NCBI GenBank assembly: GCA_023388335.1
Contig: JAEWGL010000213.1
Location: 1 to 64,000 of the forward strand
Length of the DNA stretch: 64,000 nucleotides
From: Pseudomonadota bacterium
Lineage (GTDB): Bacteria > Pseudomonadota > Gammaproteobacteria > Pseudomonadales > Pseudomonadaceae
Reading direction: 5' to 3'
The notes beneath the pieces were generated by a model. That model ran no database searches. It worked only from the letters and a program-made list of their open reading frames with translations, and had not been told where the DNA came from. Position 1 is the stretch's first letter. Each line of letters starts with the position of its first letter. Made by a program: the position numbers and the translations under genes. Below are positions 44,159 to 53,538 of the stretch, piece after piece.

Positions 44159-46117
44159 TTATGCCTGATCGCGCAGCTCCGCGCGGTCGCGGAACTGCTC
44201 CAGCGCTTCGGGATTGGCCAGGGCGTCGGTATTCTTTACCGGCAAGCCATGCACCATGTTGCGGATGGCCAGCTCCACCAGCTTGCCGCTGATGGTCCGC
44301 GGAATATCGTCGACCTGGACGATCACCGCCGGCACATGCCGGGGCGTGGTGAACTGGCGGATCACCTGGCGGATGCGCGCTTGCAGGGGGGCGTCCAGCT
44401 GCAGCCCTTCGCGCAGGCGCACGAACAACACCACGCGCACGTCGTCGCACCACTGCTGGCCGATGGCGACGGACTCGACCACCTCTTCGACCTTTTCCAC
44501 CTGACGGTAGATTTCGGCGGTACCGATACGCACACCACCGGGGTTCAGCACCGCATCGGAGCGGCCATGGATCGCCAGCCCGCCTTCGGGGTATTCCTCG
44601 GCGTAGTCACCCTGCGCCCAGACGCCGGGAAACTGGCTGAAATATGCCTCGCGGTAGCGCGAACCATCGCTGTCGCCCCAGAAACCCAAGGGCATGGCGG
44701 GGAATGCCCGGGTGCAGACCAGTTCGCCTTTTTCGTCGATGACTGGCCTGCCGTCCGCATTCCACACCTCGACAGCCATGCCCAGCCCCTTGCACTGAAT
44801 TTCGCCCCGTCGTACCGGCAGGTTCGGATTGCCGAGGACGAAACACGAGACGATATCGGTGCCGCCGGACATCGAAGCCAGGCAGAGGTCGGTCTTGATC
44901 TCGCGGTAAACGTAGTCGTAGCTATGGGGCGACAAGGGCGATCCGGTGGACATGATCAGTCGCAGGTTGGCCAGGCGATGGCTCTCGCGAGGCTTGAGGC
45001 CTTCTTGCTCCAGCGCGGCAAGGTACTTGGCGCTGGTGCCGAAGGCATGAATGCCCTCGGCGTCGATCAAGTCGAACAGCCGCTCGGGACCGGGATGAAA
45101 GGGCGAGCCGTCGTACAGCACCAGGGTTGCCCCCACGGACAGACCGCTGGCCAGCCAGTTCCACATCATCCAACCGCAGGTGGTGTAGTAGAACAGTACA
45201 TCGTCGGCGTTGAGGTCGTTGTGTAGGGCGTGTTCCTTGAGGTGTTGCAGCAACACGCCACCGGCGCGATGGACGATGCACTTGGGCACGCCGGTGGTAC
45301 CGCTGGAATAGAGGATGTACAGCGGGTGGTCGAAGGGCAGCGGGGTGAACTGTGGGTCGCCACCGGGTTGATAGAAGTCATCCCACAGGCTTACCTGCCG
45401 CGCCGAGAATTCTTCGCCGCGAGTGCCAGGGCGGGTGTAGGGCACTACCACTACGTGGTGCAGGCAGGGCAGCTGGGCGAGCACTTGATTGACCTTCTCC
45501 ACCTGCTCGACGGACTTGCCGGCATACTCATAGCCCGCGCAGACGATCAGTAGCTTGGGCTCGATCTGGCCGAATCGGTCGATGATACCGTGGGTGCCGA
45601 ACTCGGGCGAGGAGCACGACCAGATTGCGCCGATACTGGCGCAGGCGAGCATCGCCACCAGCGTCTGCCAGGTATTGGGCATAACCGCCGCGACACGGTC
45701 ACCCGGCTGTATGCCCACGGCCTGCAAGGCGCGTTGCAGACCCGCCACATGGGCCGCCAGCGCCGCGTGGTCGAGCACCTCGCGGCTGCCGTCTTCACGT
45801 ACGGCGATCACGGCTGGACGGTCGTCGCGGCGCAGCAGCAGGTGTTCGGCGAAATTCAGCGTGGCGTCGGCGAACCAGCGCGCTTCTGGCAGGCTGGTGC
45901 CGTCATCGAGCACTTCGGTAGGGGGTGTGTCCCAGCGCACATGGAAGTACTCGGCCAAAGATTGCCAGAACGCGGCACGCTGCTCGATGCTCCAGCGGTG
46001 CAAGGCTGCGTAGTCATCTAGCGCCAGGTCGAAGCGCAGGTTGACCCAGCGGCGAAAAGCCTCCATCCGGCTGGCCTGGACCTGAGCGGTGGATGGCTGC
46101 CAGAGCATTTCGTTCAT
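44159..46117 (-). CDS. acetoacetyl-CoA synthetase
   Basis: The 652-residue adenylate-forming enzyme has the AMP motif YILYSSGTTGVPKCIVH, CGWMMWNWLASGL and GGVRIGTAEIYR, with PRTISGKLVELAIR at the end. The N-terminal ACS domain begins MLWQPSTAQVQASRM, which matches acetoacetate-CoA ligases rather than acetyl-CoA synthetases. It activates acetoacetate from ketone-body or PHB breakdown. A 3-hydroxybutyrate dehydrogenase 0.6 kb upstream on the same strand completes the pathway. Confidence 0.88.
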   Translation of the reverse strand: MNEMLWQPSTAQVQASRMEAFRRWVNLRFDLALDDYAALHRWSIEQRAAFWQSLAEYFHVRWDTPPTEVLDDGTSLPEARWFADATLNFAEHLLLRRDDRPAVIAVREDGSREVLDHAALAAHVAGLQRALQAVGIQPGDRVAAVMPNTWQTLVAMLACASIGAIWSCSSPEFGTHGIIDRFGQIEPKLLIVCAGYEYAGKSVEQVEKVNQVLAQLPCLHHVVVVPYTRPGTRGEEFSARQVSLWDDFYQPGGDPQFTPLPFDHPLYILYSSGTTGVPKCIVHRAGGVLLQHLKEHALHNDLNADDVLFYYTTCGWMMWNWLASGLSVGATLVLYDGSPFHPGPERLFDLIDAEGIHAFGTSAKYLAALEQEGLKPRESHRLANLRLIMSTGSPLSPHSYDYVYREIKTDLCLASMSGGTDIVSCFVLGNPNLPVRRGEIQCKGLGMAVEVWNADGRPVIDEKGELVCTRAFPAMPLGFWGDSDGSRYREAYFSQFPGVWAQGDYAEEYPEGGLAIHGRSDAVLNPGGVRIGTAEIYRQVEKVEEVVESVAIGQQWCDDVRVVLFVRLREGLQLDAPLQARIRQVIRQFTTPRHVPAVIVQVDDIPRTISGKLVELAIRNMVHGLPVKNTDALANPEALEQFRDRAELRDQA

Positions 46118-46148
46118 GCGGCGTTCTCCTCGGGATGCCCAGTCTTGG

Positions 46149-46616
46149 TTATTTCACTTTAGCCTCTTGCAAGGCCGCGGAAGACGACCAGACCCGATAG
46201 CGGATCTCAATGTCTTTGGCCGCATAGATCACCAGCGGCAATCTGCTGTTGTAGGCAGTCATATGGGGCGCGGCGAATACGAACCCGGTGCGTTTTTTAT
46301 CGTCAGGACAACCCATCAGCGTGCTGGCCGGTCCGTGCAGGCTATCAATGCGCAGATAGCTATAGCCCCAGCCTGGGATGTCACGGCTTTCGAAAGCGCC
46401 ACCAAAGAAGTGTTTGTTGCAGTCGACCTCCATGGACTTGCCGGCAAACAGCTCGACCTTGTACAGCGACTCGTCTACCTGCGCCGGCAATTGCACGACG
46501 TGGCGGGTGAAACCTGGTTCAGGCTCCGGAAATGGCTTGAGATCAGCGGCCAGCGCCGATTGAACCATTAACAGGAAGAGCGCAAGCGCGGTTGAGTAGC
46601 GGGCGTAATAACGCAT
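46149..46616 (-). CDS. eco: ecotin, periplasmic serine-protease inhibitor
   Basis: A 155-residue protein with a signal peptide (ends SALA at about 23). The mature part carries the ecotin pattern KPFPEPEPGFTRHVVQLPAQ, YKVELFAGKSMEVDCNKHFF, GWGYSYLRID, STLMGCPDDKK (reactive-site Met before Gly) and the closing IEIRYRVWSS. The two disulfide cysteines of ecotin are present. It inhibits trypsin-like proteases. It sits between two ketone-body genes and may be part of their transcript. Confidence 0.92.
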   Translation of the reverse strand: MRYYARYSTALALFLLMVQSALAADLKPFPEPEPGFTRHVVQLPAQVDESLYKVELFAGKSMEVDCNKHFFGGAFESRDIPGWGYSYLRIDSLHGPASTLMGCPDDKKRTGFVFAAPHMTAYNSRLPLVIYAAKDIEIRYRVWSSSAALQEAKVK

Positions 46617-46748
46617 AGTTATTGCCTCCTGGCATTTTGATTGGGAACTGATGTACATACTGAATCGCAGGTCCATCGGATTGCCAGACTAACGGTCGTC
46701 GATTCCTTGTCCCATCTTCAAGTTCTTCCCGGCCACTCGCCTGTCCTA

Positions 46749-47519
46749 CTATTGTGCCAACCATCCCCCATCGATGTTCCAAGCCGCCCCCCGCACCTGG
46801 CTGCCGGCCTCGCTGCAAAGAAACCCTACGAGTTCGCCCAGGTGTTCGGGCGTGACAAAGGCCAGGGAGGGCTGCTTCTCGGCGAGCAGGTCGCGTTGCG
46901 CCTGATGCGCATCGGTGCCATCCGCGGCGCGGTCGTCGATCTGTTTCTGCACCAGCGGCGTGAGCACCCAGCCGGGGCAGATGGCGTTACAGGTGACGTT
47001 GCTGCTGGCCGTCTCCAGGCCTACCACCTTGGTCAGCCCGACCACGCCGTGCTTGGCGGCCACATAGGCGGCCTTGCCGGTCGAGCCGACCAGGCCATGC
47101 ACCGAGGCGATATTGACGATCCGCCCCCAGTTACGTGCACGCATACCCGGCAGCACCCGCTGGGTGGCGTGGAACACCGCCGATAGATTGAGGGCAATGA
47201 TCTTGTCCCAGGCCTCTACAGGGAACTGCTCGACCGGCGCCACATGCTGGATGCCGGCATTATTGACGAGGATGTCGACGGCGCCGAACGTTGCCTCGGC
47301 AGTGCTGAACAATGCCTCTATTTGGGCCACATCGCTCAGGTCGGCGGGGTGGTGGATGACCTTCGCTGCGTGACGGGCGACCTCATCGATGGCTGCCTGG
47401 ACATCGCCGAAGCCATTGAGGACTATGTTCGCCCCAGCCTTGGCCAGTACAAGGGCGATGCCCAGGCCGATGCCGCTGGTGGAACCGGTGACTACCGCTG
47501 TCTTGCCGTGCAGACTCAT
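46749..47519 (-). CDS. hbdH: 3-hydroxybutyrate dehydrogenase
   Basis: The 256-residue short-chain dehydrogenase has the NAD motif TGSTSGIGLGIA, NNAGIQHVAPVEQFP, catalytic S/Y/K in IASVHGLVGSTGKAAYVAAKHG and the C-terminal AWNIDGGW. The phrase NAGIQHVAPVE is diagnostic of bacterial D-3-hydroxybutyrate dehydrogenases. It interconverts 3-hydroxybutyrate and acetoacetate, the substrate of the nearby synthetase. Confidence 0.9.
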   Translation of the reverse strand: MSLHGKTAVVTGSTSGIGLGIALVLAKAGANIVLNGFGDVQAAIDEVARHAAKVIHHPADLSDVAQIEALFSTAEATFGAVDILVNNAGIQHVAPVEQFPVEAWDKIIALNLSAVFHATQRVLPGMRARNWGRIVNIASVHGLVGSTGKAAYVAAKHGVVGLTKVVGLETASSNVTCNAICPGWVLTPLVQKQIDDRAADGTDAHQAQRDLLAEKQPSLAFVTPEHLGELVGFLCSEAGSQVRGAAWNIDGGWLAQ

Positions 47520-47556
47520 GGAATGCTCCTTGGCTATGTCGCTGACAATAATGAGG

Positions 47557-48576
47557 TTAGGCGCGCGGATCGAAGGCCTCGCGCAATGCATCGCCGATGA
47601 ACACCAGCAGCGAGAGGATCAGCGCGAGGGCGAAGAAGGCCGTGAAGCCCAGCCAGGGCGCTTGCAGGTGCTGCTTGCCCTGGGTCACCAGCTCACCCAG
47701 CGAGGCGCTGCCGGCGGGCATGCCGAAGCCGAGGAAATCCAGCGCGGTCAGGGTGGTGATGGCACCGGTGAGCATGAATGGCACCAGGGTCAAGGTGGCG
47801 TTCATGGCATTGGGCAGGATATGCCGCAGGATCACCTGGCTGTCCTGCAAGCCTAGGGCCCGCGCCGCCTTGACGTATTCCAGGTTGCGCCCGCGCAGGA
47901 ACTCGGCGCGCACCACGTCCACCAGGGCCAACCATGAAAACAGCGCCATGATGCCCAGCAGCCACCAGAAATTCGGCTCGACGAAGCCGCTGAGGATGAT
48001 CAGCAGGTAGAGCACCGGCAAGCCCGACCATACCTCCAGCAGCCGCTGGCCGAGCAGGTCGACCCAGCCACCGTGGTAGCCCTGCAATGCCCCGGCGGTG
48101 ATCCCGATCACAACGCTGATCACGGTCAAGGCAAAAGCGAAGAGCAGCGATACCCGCGTGCCGTAGAGTACGCGGGCGAGGACGTCGCGGCCCTGGTCAT
48201 CGGTGCCCAGCCAGTTGACCGTCGAAGGCGGACTGGGCGTGGGCACCGGCAGGTCGTAGTTGGGTGTGTCGGCGCTGAAGGGGATCGGCGCGAACATCAT
48301 CCACCCGCCTTGGTCGGCAATCAGCTGACGCACGTACTGGCTACGGTAGTCGGGCTGGAACGGCAGCTGCCCGCCGAACGCCTGCTCGGTATGGCGCTTG
48401 AGGGCTGGCATGTAGAGCTCGCCCTGATAGCCGAGCAGCAGCGGTTTGTCATTGGCCACCAACTCCGCGCCCAGACTCAACAGCAGAAGGACGCCGAACA
48501 GCCACAGCGAGAGCCAGCCACGGCGGTTGCGGCGAAAGCGTTGCAGACGACGGCGTGACAGGGGCGAGAGCATCAA
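47557..48576 (-). CDS. yejE: peptide ABC transporter permease YejE
   Basis: A 339-residue permease with one N-terminal transmembrane helix, a large periplasmic loop and five C-terminal helices with the EAA-type loop ([24 protein letters not shown]). The [17 protein letters not shown] region is typical of OppC/YejE proteins. Overlaps yejB by four bases (start 48576 or 48573). The ATPase subunit YejF is not in the window; it would be expected downstream, where hbdH lies instead. Confidence 0.88.
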   Translation of the reverse strand: MMLSPLSRRRLQRFRRNRRGWLSLWLFGVLLLLSLGAELVANDKPLLLGYQGELYMPALKRHTEQAFGGQLPFQPDYRSQYVRQLIADQGGWMMFAPIPFSADTPNYDLPVPTPSPPSTVNWLGTDDQGRDVLARVLYGTRVSLLFAFALTVISVVIGITAGALQGYHGGWVDLLGQRLLEVWSGLPVLYLLIILSGFVEPNFWWLLGIMALFSWLALVDVVRAEFLRGRNLEYVKAARALGLQDSQVILRHILPNAMNATLTLVPFMLTGAITTLTALDFLGFGMPAGSASLGELVTQGKQHLQAPWLGFTAFFALALILSLLVFIGDALREAFDPRA

Positions 48577-49631
48577 TGCGCCCTCGTGCTGAAGTCGATG
48601 CGTGGGTCGAGCAGGGTGTAGCTCAGATCACCGATCAGGCGGATCAGCAGGCCCGCCAGGGTGAAGATGAACAGCGTGCCGAACACCACCGGGTAGTCCC
48701 GTGACACCGCGGCCTCGTAACTCATGCGCCCCAGGCCATCGAGCGAGAAGATCACTTCGATCAGCAGCGAGCCCGCGAAGAACACGGTGATCAGTGCCTG
48801 TGGCACGCCCGCCACCACCAGCAGCATGGCGTTGCGCAACACATGGCCGTAGAGCACCCGTCGTTCGCTCAGGCCCTTGGCCCGCGCCGTGACCACGTAC
48901 TGGCGGGCGATCTCGTCGAGAAAGGCGTTCTTGGTCAGCAGGGTCAGGGTAGCGAAGCCGCCGATCACCAGGGCACTGACTGGCAGTACCAGGTGCCAGA
49001 AATAGTCGGCGACCTGGCCCAGCAGGCTGAGCTGATCGAAGTTTTCCGAAACCATCCCGCGCACCGGGAACCAGTTCAGCGAGGTGCCGCCAGCGAACAG
49101 CACGATCAGCAGCAGGGCGAAGAGGAAGGAAGGCAGGGCATAGCCAATCACGATCAGCGCGCTGCTCCAGGCATCGAAGCGGCTGCCGTGGCGTACCGCC
49201 TTGCGGATGCCCAGGGGGATCGACACCAGGTAGGTGATCAAGGTGGCCCAGAAGCCCAGTGACAGGGTCACCGGCAGCTTCTCCAGGATCAGGTCGGTGA
49301 CCTTGGCACCACGGAAAAAGCTGCTGCCGAAGTCCAGGCGGGCGTATTGGCCGAGCATCAGCCACAGGCGCTCCGGCGCGCTCTTGTCGAAGCCGTACTG
49401 GCGCTTGATCTCGTCGATCAGCTTCGGATCCAGGCCGCGGCTGGCCCGGGACTCACCATGCACGATTTCGACCCGTGCGCCCGGCGCACCACCACCGACG
49501 CCTTGCAGGCGGGCGACGGCCTGCTCGACCGGGCCGCCCGGGGCGGCCTGGACGATGGCGAAGTTGAGCAGCAGGATCGCCAGCAGGGTCGGGATGATCA
49601 GCAGCAACCGGCGCAGGATGTAGGCGGTCAT
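48573..49631 (-). CDS. yejB: peptide ABC transporter permease YejB
   Basis: The 352-residue protein has a first helix starting [20 protein letters not shown], an extra periplasmic loop and the EAA loop ([24 protein letters not shown]). This is the OppB-type partner of YejE. Coupled to yejA and yejE by four-base overlaps. Confidence 0.9.
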   Translation of the reverse strand: MTAYILRRLLLIIPTLLAILLLNFAIVQAAPGGPVEQAVARLQGVGGGAPGARVEIVHGESRASRGLDPKLIDEIKRQYGFDKSAPERLWLMLGQYARLDFGSSFFRGAKVTDLILEKLPVTLSLGFWATLITYLVSIPLGIRKAVRHGSRFDAWSSALIVIGYALPSFLFALLLIVLFAGGTSLNWFPVRGMVSENFDQLSLLGQVADYFWHLVLPVSALVIGGFATLTLLTKNAFLDEIARQYVVTARAKGLSERRVLYGHVLRNAMLLVVAGVPQALITVFFAGSLLIEVIFSLDGLGRMSYEAAVSRDYPVVFGTLFIFTLAGLLIRLIGDLSYTLLDPRIDFSTRAH

Positions 49632-51526
49632 GGCGTGTCCTTGCGGCGTTCGGCCATCTGCGCGTCGGTCAACGCTGTCGGGCTGACCTCCCACCAGGTG
49701 TCCAGGCCTTCGTCATAGGCGGCCTCGACCTTGGGCCGGCCAAAGCGGTTCCACCAGGCGGTGGAGCTGCCGGGTGGGTAGTAGTTGGGGATCCAGTAGT
49801 AGTTCCACTGCAGCACCCGGTCCAAGGCACGGGCATGGCGTTGCATGTCGACCTGGCTGTCGGCGCGCACCAAACCGTCGAGCAGGCTGTCGACAGCCGG
49901 GTCCTTCAGGACCATCAGGTTGTTCGAACCCGGGTCGTTGGCCGCGGCCGAGCCGAAGTAGTTGTACAACTCGGTGCCCGGCGAGAGCGTCACTGGATAG
50001 CCGGTGACGATCATGTCGTAGTCTCGGTCCATCAGGCGATTGATGTACTGCGCGGCGTCGACGTTGCGGATGTTCAAGGTGACGCCGATCTGCGCCAGGT
50101 TGCGCTTCCACGGCAGCAGCAGGCGCTCCAGGCCCGATTGACCATTGAGGAACGTAAAGCTCAGCGGCTCGCCCCGGGCATTGACCAATTGATCGTCTCG
50201 GGGCTGCCAGCCGGCGGACTCGAGCAACGCCAGGGCCTGCAGTTGCTGGGGGCGGATGATGCCGGAGCCATCGCTGATCGGCGCCGTGAACACTTGGCTG
50301 TAGACTTCGTCCGGCACCTGCCCGCGCAAGGGCTCGAGCAGCTTGAGCTCGGCGGCATCCGGCGGTTCACGGGCGGCCAGGGGGGTGTTGGAGAATAGGC
50401 TCTGCTGGCGGATGTACAGGTTGCGCATCATCTGCCGGTTGCTCCACTCGAAGTCCCACAGCAGCCCCAGGGCCTGACGCACGCGCCGGTCCTTGAACAT
50501 CGGGCGCTCCAGGTTGAACACGAAGCCCTGGGCAGTCTGAGGTTTTTGCCGGCCCAGGTGGGCGCGTTGCAGGCGGCCGTCGTCCAGGGCAGGCCCGGCA
50601 TAACCGAGGGTATAGGCGGTGGCGGAGAACTCGCGGTTGTAATCGTAGCCACCGCCGCGCAGCACCTGGCGGGCCACCTCGGTGTCGCCGAAGAACTCGA
50701 CACGGATGCGGTCGAAGTTGAAGCGGCCCCGGCTTACCGGCAGGTCGCGGGCCCACCAGTTGGGGTCGCGTTCGAAGGTGATGCTGCGTCCGTTGTCGAT
50801 CCGGCCGATGCGATAGGGGCCACTGCCCACCGGCTTGCTGAAGCCGGCGCCGTTGGCGAAGTCGCGCTCCTGCCAGTCGTGGGCCGGCAGCACCGGCAGG
50901 CTGGCCAGGTCCAGCGCCAGGGTCCGGCTGTGCGGCTGCCTGAAGTCGAAGCGCACCGTCTGCGGGCCTTCGACCACCACGTCGGCGACATCGGCGAACT
51001 GGGTGCGGTAGGTGAGGCTGCCCTTGCTCATCAGCAGCTCGAAGGTGAAACGCACATCCTCGGCCCGTATCGGTTTGCCGTCGGCGAAGGTGGCCCGCGG
51101 ATCGAGCTCGATGCGCAGCCAGGCATCCTGCGGACCGCGCTCCAGGCGCCGGGCGATCAGTCCGTAGACGGTGTAGGGCTCATCGAACGAGCGTACCGCC
51201 AGCGGGGAATAGAGCCAGCCATTGACTTCAGTGACGCCGGTGCCCTTGTCGATATAGGGCAGGATATGGTCGAACTGGCCGATCTCGATGGCCGAGCGGC
51301 GCAGGCTGCCGCCCTTGGGGGCGTCGGGATTGACGTAGTTGAAATGCTGGAAGTCGGCGGGGTAGCGGGGTGTCTCGCCGTAGACGGTGAGGGCATGGCT
51401 TGGGGCGGCATGGGCGTGATTCAGGAACAACACCAGGCAGAGCAGCAGCAGGCATAAAGCATCGCGGGGCAAGCCCACGCCCACGTATTGGTGAGCGCGA
51501 GCTTGCCCCGTGATGGCTGCCATCAA
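49628..51526 (-). CDS. yejA: peptide ABC transporter binding protein YejA
   Basis: The large periplasmic solute-binding protein (up to 632 residues) has a signal peptide ending HAHA and the SBP_bac_5 fold: [50 protein letters not shown] and [16 protein letters not shown]. The start is uncertain. The most upstream ATGs (51526, 51523) have no ribosome site and the first 18 codons come from a REP doublet; a TTG at 51472 or GTGs at 51478 and 51484 would give a better signal peptide. Confidence 0.85.
   Translation of the reverse strand: MMAAITGQARAHQYVGVGLPRDALCLLLLCLVLFLNHAHAAPSHALTVYGETPRYPADFQHFNYVNPDAPKGGSLRRSAIEIGQFDHILPYIDKGTGVTEVNGWLYSPLAVRSFDEPYTVYGLIARRLERGPQDAWLRIELDPRATFADGKPIRAEDVRFTFELLMSKGSLTYRTQFADVADVVVEGPQTVRFDFRQPHSRTLALDLASLPVLPAHDWQERDFANGAGFSKPVGSGPYRIGRIDNGRSITFERDPNWWARDLPVSRGRFNFDRIRVEFFGDTEVARQVLRGGGYDYNREFSATAYTLGYAGPALDDGRLQRAHLGRQKPQTAQGFVFNLERPMFKDRRVRQALGLLWDFEWSNRQMMRNLYIRQQSLFSNTPLAAREPPDAAELKLLEPLRGQVPDEVYSQVFTAPISDGSGIIRPQQLQALALLESAGWQPRDDQLVNARGEPLSFTFLNGQSGLERLLLPWKRNLAQIGVTLNIRNVDAAQYINRLMDRDYDMIVTGYPVTLSPGTELYNYFGSAAANDPGSNNLMVLKDPAVDSLLDGLVRADSQVDMQRHARALDRVLQWNYYWIPNYYPPGSSTAWWNRFGRPKVEAAYDEGLDTWWEVSPTALTDAQMAERRKDTP
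51460..51514. repeat. inverted REP-like doublet overlapping the yejA start region
   Basis: CGGGGCAAGC (51465-51474) and its reverse complement GCTTGCCCCG (51501-51510) face each other across 26 bases, with outer CATC/GATG also complementary. The unit CGGGGCAAGC-n-ACGCCC resembles the Pseudomonas REP core, so this is REPIN-like. It lies between yejA and the second parvulin and supplies the first codons of the long yejA frame. Confidence 0.55.
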
Positions 51527-51533
51527 GACGGGA

Positions 51534-51815
51534 TCAGTCCTGGCGGCTGGTCACTTCCAGCAGGTGATAGCCGAACTGCGTCTTGACCGGACCCTGGACC
51601 ACGTTCACCGGCGCGCTGAAGACCACGGTGTCGAACTCCTTGACCATCTGGCCCGGACCGAACGAACCCAGGTCACCGCCTTGGCGGCTGGATGGGCAGG
51701 TGGAGTTGGCCTTGGCAACTTCGGCGAAATCGGCACCGGCTTCGATCTGGGCCTTGAGTTCGTTGCACTTGTCTTCAGTGGCGACCAGGATGTGGCGGGC
51801 AGTGGCTTTGGCCAT
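51534..51815 (-). CDS. ppiC: parvulin-type peptidyl-prolyl isomerase (second copy)
   Basis: A 93-residue single-domain parvulin: ATARHILVATEDKCNELKAQ, FAEVAKANSTCPSSRQGGDLGSFGPGQMV and FGYHLLEVTSRQD. It is about half identical to the copy at 43852-44127 and keeps the same length and all core residues. The ATG at 51815 follows AAGGAGT. Paralogous cytoplasmic parvulins are usual in Pseudomonas. Confidence 0.92.
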   Translation of the reverse strand: MAKATARHILVATEDKCNELKAQIEAGADFAEVAKANSTCPSSRQGGDLGSFGPGQMVKEFDTVVFSAPVNVVQGPVKTQFGYHLLEVTSRQD

Positions 51816-51925
51816 GGGAAATACTCCTTGGGAAAACGCCAAGCCTAGCGCAAAACGTAGAGGGCTGTCTTCAGGTCGTGGCGACGATGGGGTTGCAGTC
51901 CGCCGCCCCCCTTTGCATATCGCCC

Positions 51926-52987
51926 TCAATGCTGTCCGGCCGCTTTGCGCAACAGCGCTTCGGTCGAGGCCCAGCCCAAGCAACCGTCGGTGATCGACAC
52001 GCCGTACTTCAATGCGCCCTTGCCCAGCGGCTGGCAGCCGTCGAACAAGTGGCTCTCGAGCATCACGCCGACCAACGTGCGGTCGCCCGCGGCACGTTGT
52101 CCCAGCACATCCTCAAGTACCGCGGGCTGGCGTGCCGGGTCCTTGCCGCTGTTGGCGTGGCTGCAATCGACCATGATGCGCGCCGCCAACCCGGCCTTGG
52201 CCAAGCCTTGACGTGCCTGCTCGACATCGGCGGCAGCATGGTTGGGCCCCTTGTGGCCGCCGCGCAGCACCAGGTGGGTGTCGGGGTTGCCGAGGGTTTC
52301 GACGATGGCCGGGTAGCCCTGGGCATCGATGCCGAAGTGCCGGTGCGGATGCGAAGCGCTGCGGATAGCGTCGCAGGCGATGGCCACGCCGCCATCGGTG
52401 CCGTTCTTGAAGCCGACCGGCAGGCCCAGGCCACTGACCATCTCGCGGTGGATCTGCGACTCGGTGGTGCGTGCGCCGATGGCGGCCCAGCTGAGCAGGT
52501 CGTCGAAGTAGCCGGCGGCCATCGGCTGCAGCAGCTCGGTGGCAATGGGCAGTCCGCGTTCGAGCATGCCGAGCATCAAGCCACGGGACAGGGCCAGGCC
52601 GGCATGCATGTCATCGCTGCCATCCAGGTGCGGGTCGTAGGCAAGGCCTTTCCAGCCGACGGTAGTGCGGGGCTTTTCGACGTAGGCGCGCATCACCAGC
52701 AACAACTGGTCGTCAACCTCGGCGGCGAGGGCGGCCAGGCGGTCGGCGTATTCCAGCGCCGAGCGCGGGTCGTGCAGCGAGCATGGGCCGACGATGACCA
52801 GCAGGCGCGGGTCGCGGCCTTCGAGGATGGCGCGTACGGCCTCACGGTGCTGTTCGACTTGGTGGGCAAGGGCAGTGCAGAGCGGCATCTGCTGCTTGAG
52901 CAGGTGCGGGCTGGGCAGGCGTTGGCTGACGGCGGTGTTGGCCGCTTGGGGCTGGGTCAAGGGCAGGGCGAGAGAAGACGATTGCAT
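51926..52987 (-). CDS. aroF: 3-deoxy-7-phosphoheptulonate (DAHP) synthase, type I
   Basis: The 353-residue enzyme has VIVGPCSLHDPRSALEYADRL, MRAYVEKPRTTVGWKGLAYDPH, FKNGTDGGVAIACDAI, RGGHKGPNH and VDCSHANSGKDP, all diagnostic of AroF/G/H. It makes the first intermediate of the shikimate pathway. Allosteric type (Tyr, Phe or Trp) cannot be fixed from sequence alone. The upstream leader with aromatic codons suggests control by aromatic amino acids. Confidence 0.92.
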   Translation of the reverse strand: MQSSSLALPLTQPQAANTAVSQRLPSPHLLKQQMPLCTALAHQVEQHREAVRAILEGRDPRLLVIVGPCSLHDPRSALEYADRLAALAAEVDDQLLLVMRAYVEKPRTTVGWKGLAYDPHLDGSDDMHAGLALSRGLMLGMLERGLPIATELLQPMAAGYFDDLLSWAAIGARTTESQIHREMVSGLGLPVGFKNGTDGGVAIACDAIRSASHPHRHFGIDAQGYPAIVETLGNPDTHLVLRGGHKGPNHAAADVEQARQGLAKAGLAARIMVDCSHANSGKDPARQPAVLEDVLGQRAAGDRTLVGVMLESHLFDGCQPLGKGALKYGVSITDGCLGWASTEALLRKAAGQH

Positions 52988-53038
52988 GGCGATTAGATTC
53001 CCTGGGCGGACGGCGGGTTCAAGCCCGCGCGGTCGGCC

Positions 53039-53188
53039 CTATCGAGGTGTTCGACAATTGGCCGGGTTGGCGTCGTGTGTTGAGTTGCCACCAGGCAGGA
53101 ACCGATCGGAGGCGGCAGGCTGGCCCGAACGGGATTGGCTAAATCGCCAGGCGTAGGTGCTTGGGTAGAGGTAGGTGGCGTAGTTCAT
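53039..53188 (-). CDS. Tyr-rich leader ORF directly before the DAHP synthase
   Basis: A 49-codon ORF with GAGG-type ribosome site. Its start reads MNYATYLYPSTYAWRF: four Tyr, one Trp and one Phe in 16 residues. The rest is polar and not protein-like. It ends 52 bases before the DAHP synthase ATG and lies downstream of a strong terminator. A regulatory leader peptide sensing tyrosine or aromatic tRNA charging is likely; as an alternative it may only be translated to couple initiation. Confidence 0.6.
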   Translation of the reverse strand: MNYATYLYPSTYAWRFSQSRSGQPAASDRFLPGGNSTHDANPANCRTPR

Positions 53189-53226
53189 GGATCAATCCTC
53201 GGTATGAATAGGTGTGGTTCGGCCGG

Positions 53227-53262
53227 AAAAACAAAACCCCCGGTCGGGAGGCCGACCGGGGG
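53227..53262 (-). terminator. intrinsic terminator in the aroF leader (attenuator)
   Basis: CCCCCGGTCGG (53237-53247) and CCGACCGGGGG (53252-53262) form an 11-base-pair stem with a 4-base loop. On the minus strand it is followed by TTTTGTTTTT (complement of 53227-53236). It lies between an aromatic-rich leader ORF upstream and the aroF gene downstream, the arrangement of transcriptional attenuation. Confidence 0.85.
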
Positions 53263-53298
53263 TTGAGTATTCTCGTGTTCGGCGGCCCCTCGAGAGTG

Positions 53299-53325
53299 GG
53301 CGCCGGTGTGGGTATCAGCGGCGCC
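53299..53325 (-). promoter_or_regulatory. pause-type hairpin following the first leader ORF
   Basis: CGGCGCC (53319-53325) and GGCGCCG (53299-53305) are exact complements separated by 13 bases. In the transcript the first arm begins 7 bases after the last aromatic codon of the leader, where a ribosome stalled there would cover it. Part of its partner can also pair with GGGGCCGCCG-like sequence further on, giving alternative structures. Confidence 0.5.
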
Positions 53326-53449
53326 TGTGGCTAAACCAATACCCAAAATAGAAGCTGGCAGGAGCGACCGCCGGGCAACCGGCCACGGCCAACCCAGGGC
53401 GCGCGGTGCGACCGGTATGACGAGCGAGGTTGAGGGTGGCGTTTGGCAT
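53315..53449 (-). CDS. aromatic leader peptide of the DAHP synthase gene
   Basis: A 44-codon ORF starting at 53449 (GGAGAG ribosome site) and ending just before a hairpin. Near the end it has the run SFYFGYWFS: three Phe, two Tyr and one Trp in seven residues, then SHRRR and stop. A strong terminator follows about 50 bases later. This is the classic layout of a Phe/Tyr/Trp attenuator: stalling at the aromatic codons would change the fold and let transcription enter aroF. Confidence 0.75.
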   Translation of the reverse strand: MPNATLNLARHTGRTARPGLAVAGCPAVAPASFYFGYWFSHRRR

Positions 53450-53538
53450 GTTGCTCTCCAGTTGATGGCCCCGAGCTTACTGCAGGCGGCGAGTGGGTTT
53501 CAATGACTAAATGCAATCACGGCAATGATTAAGGCCTA

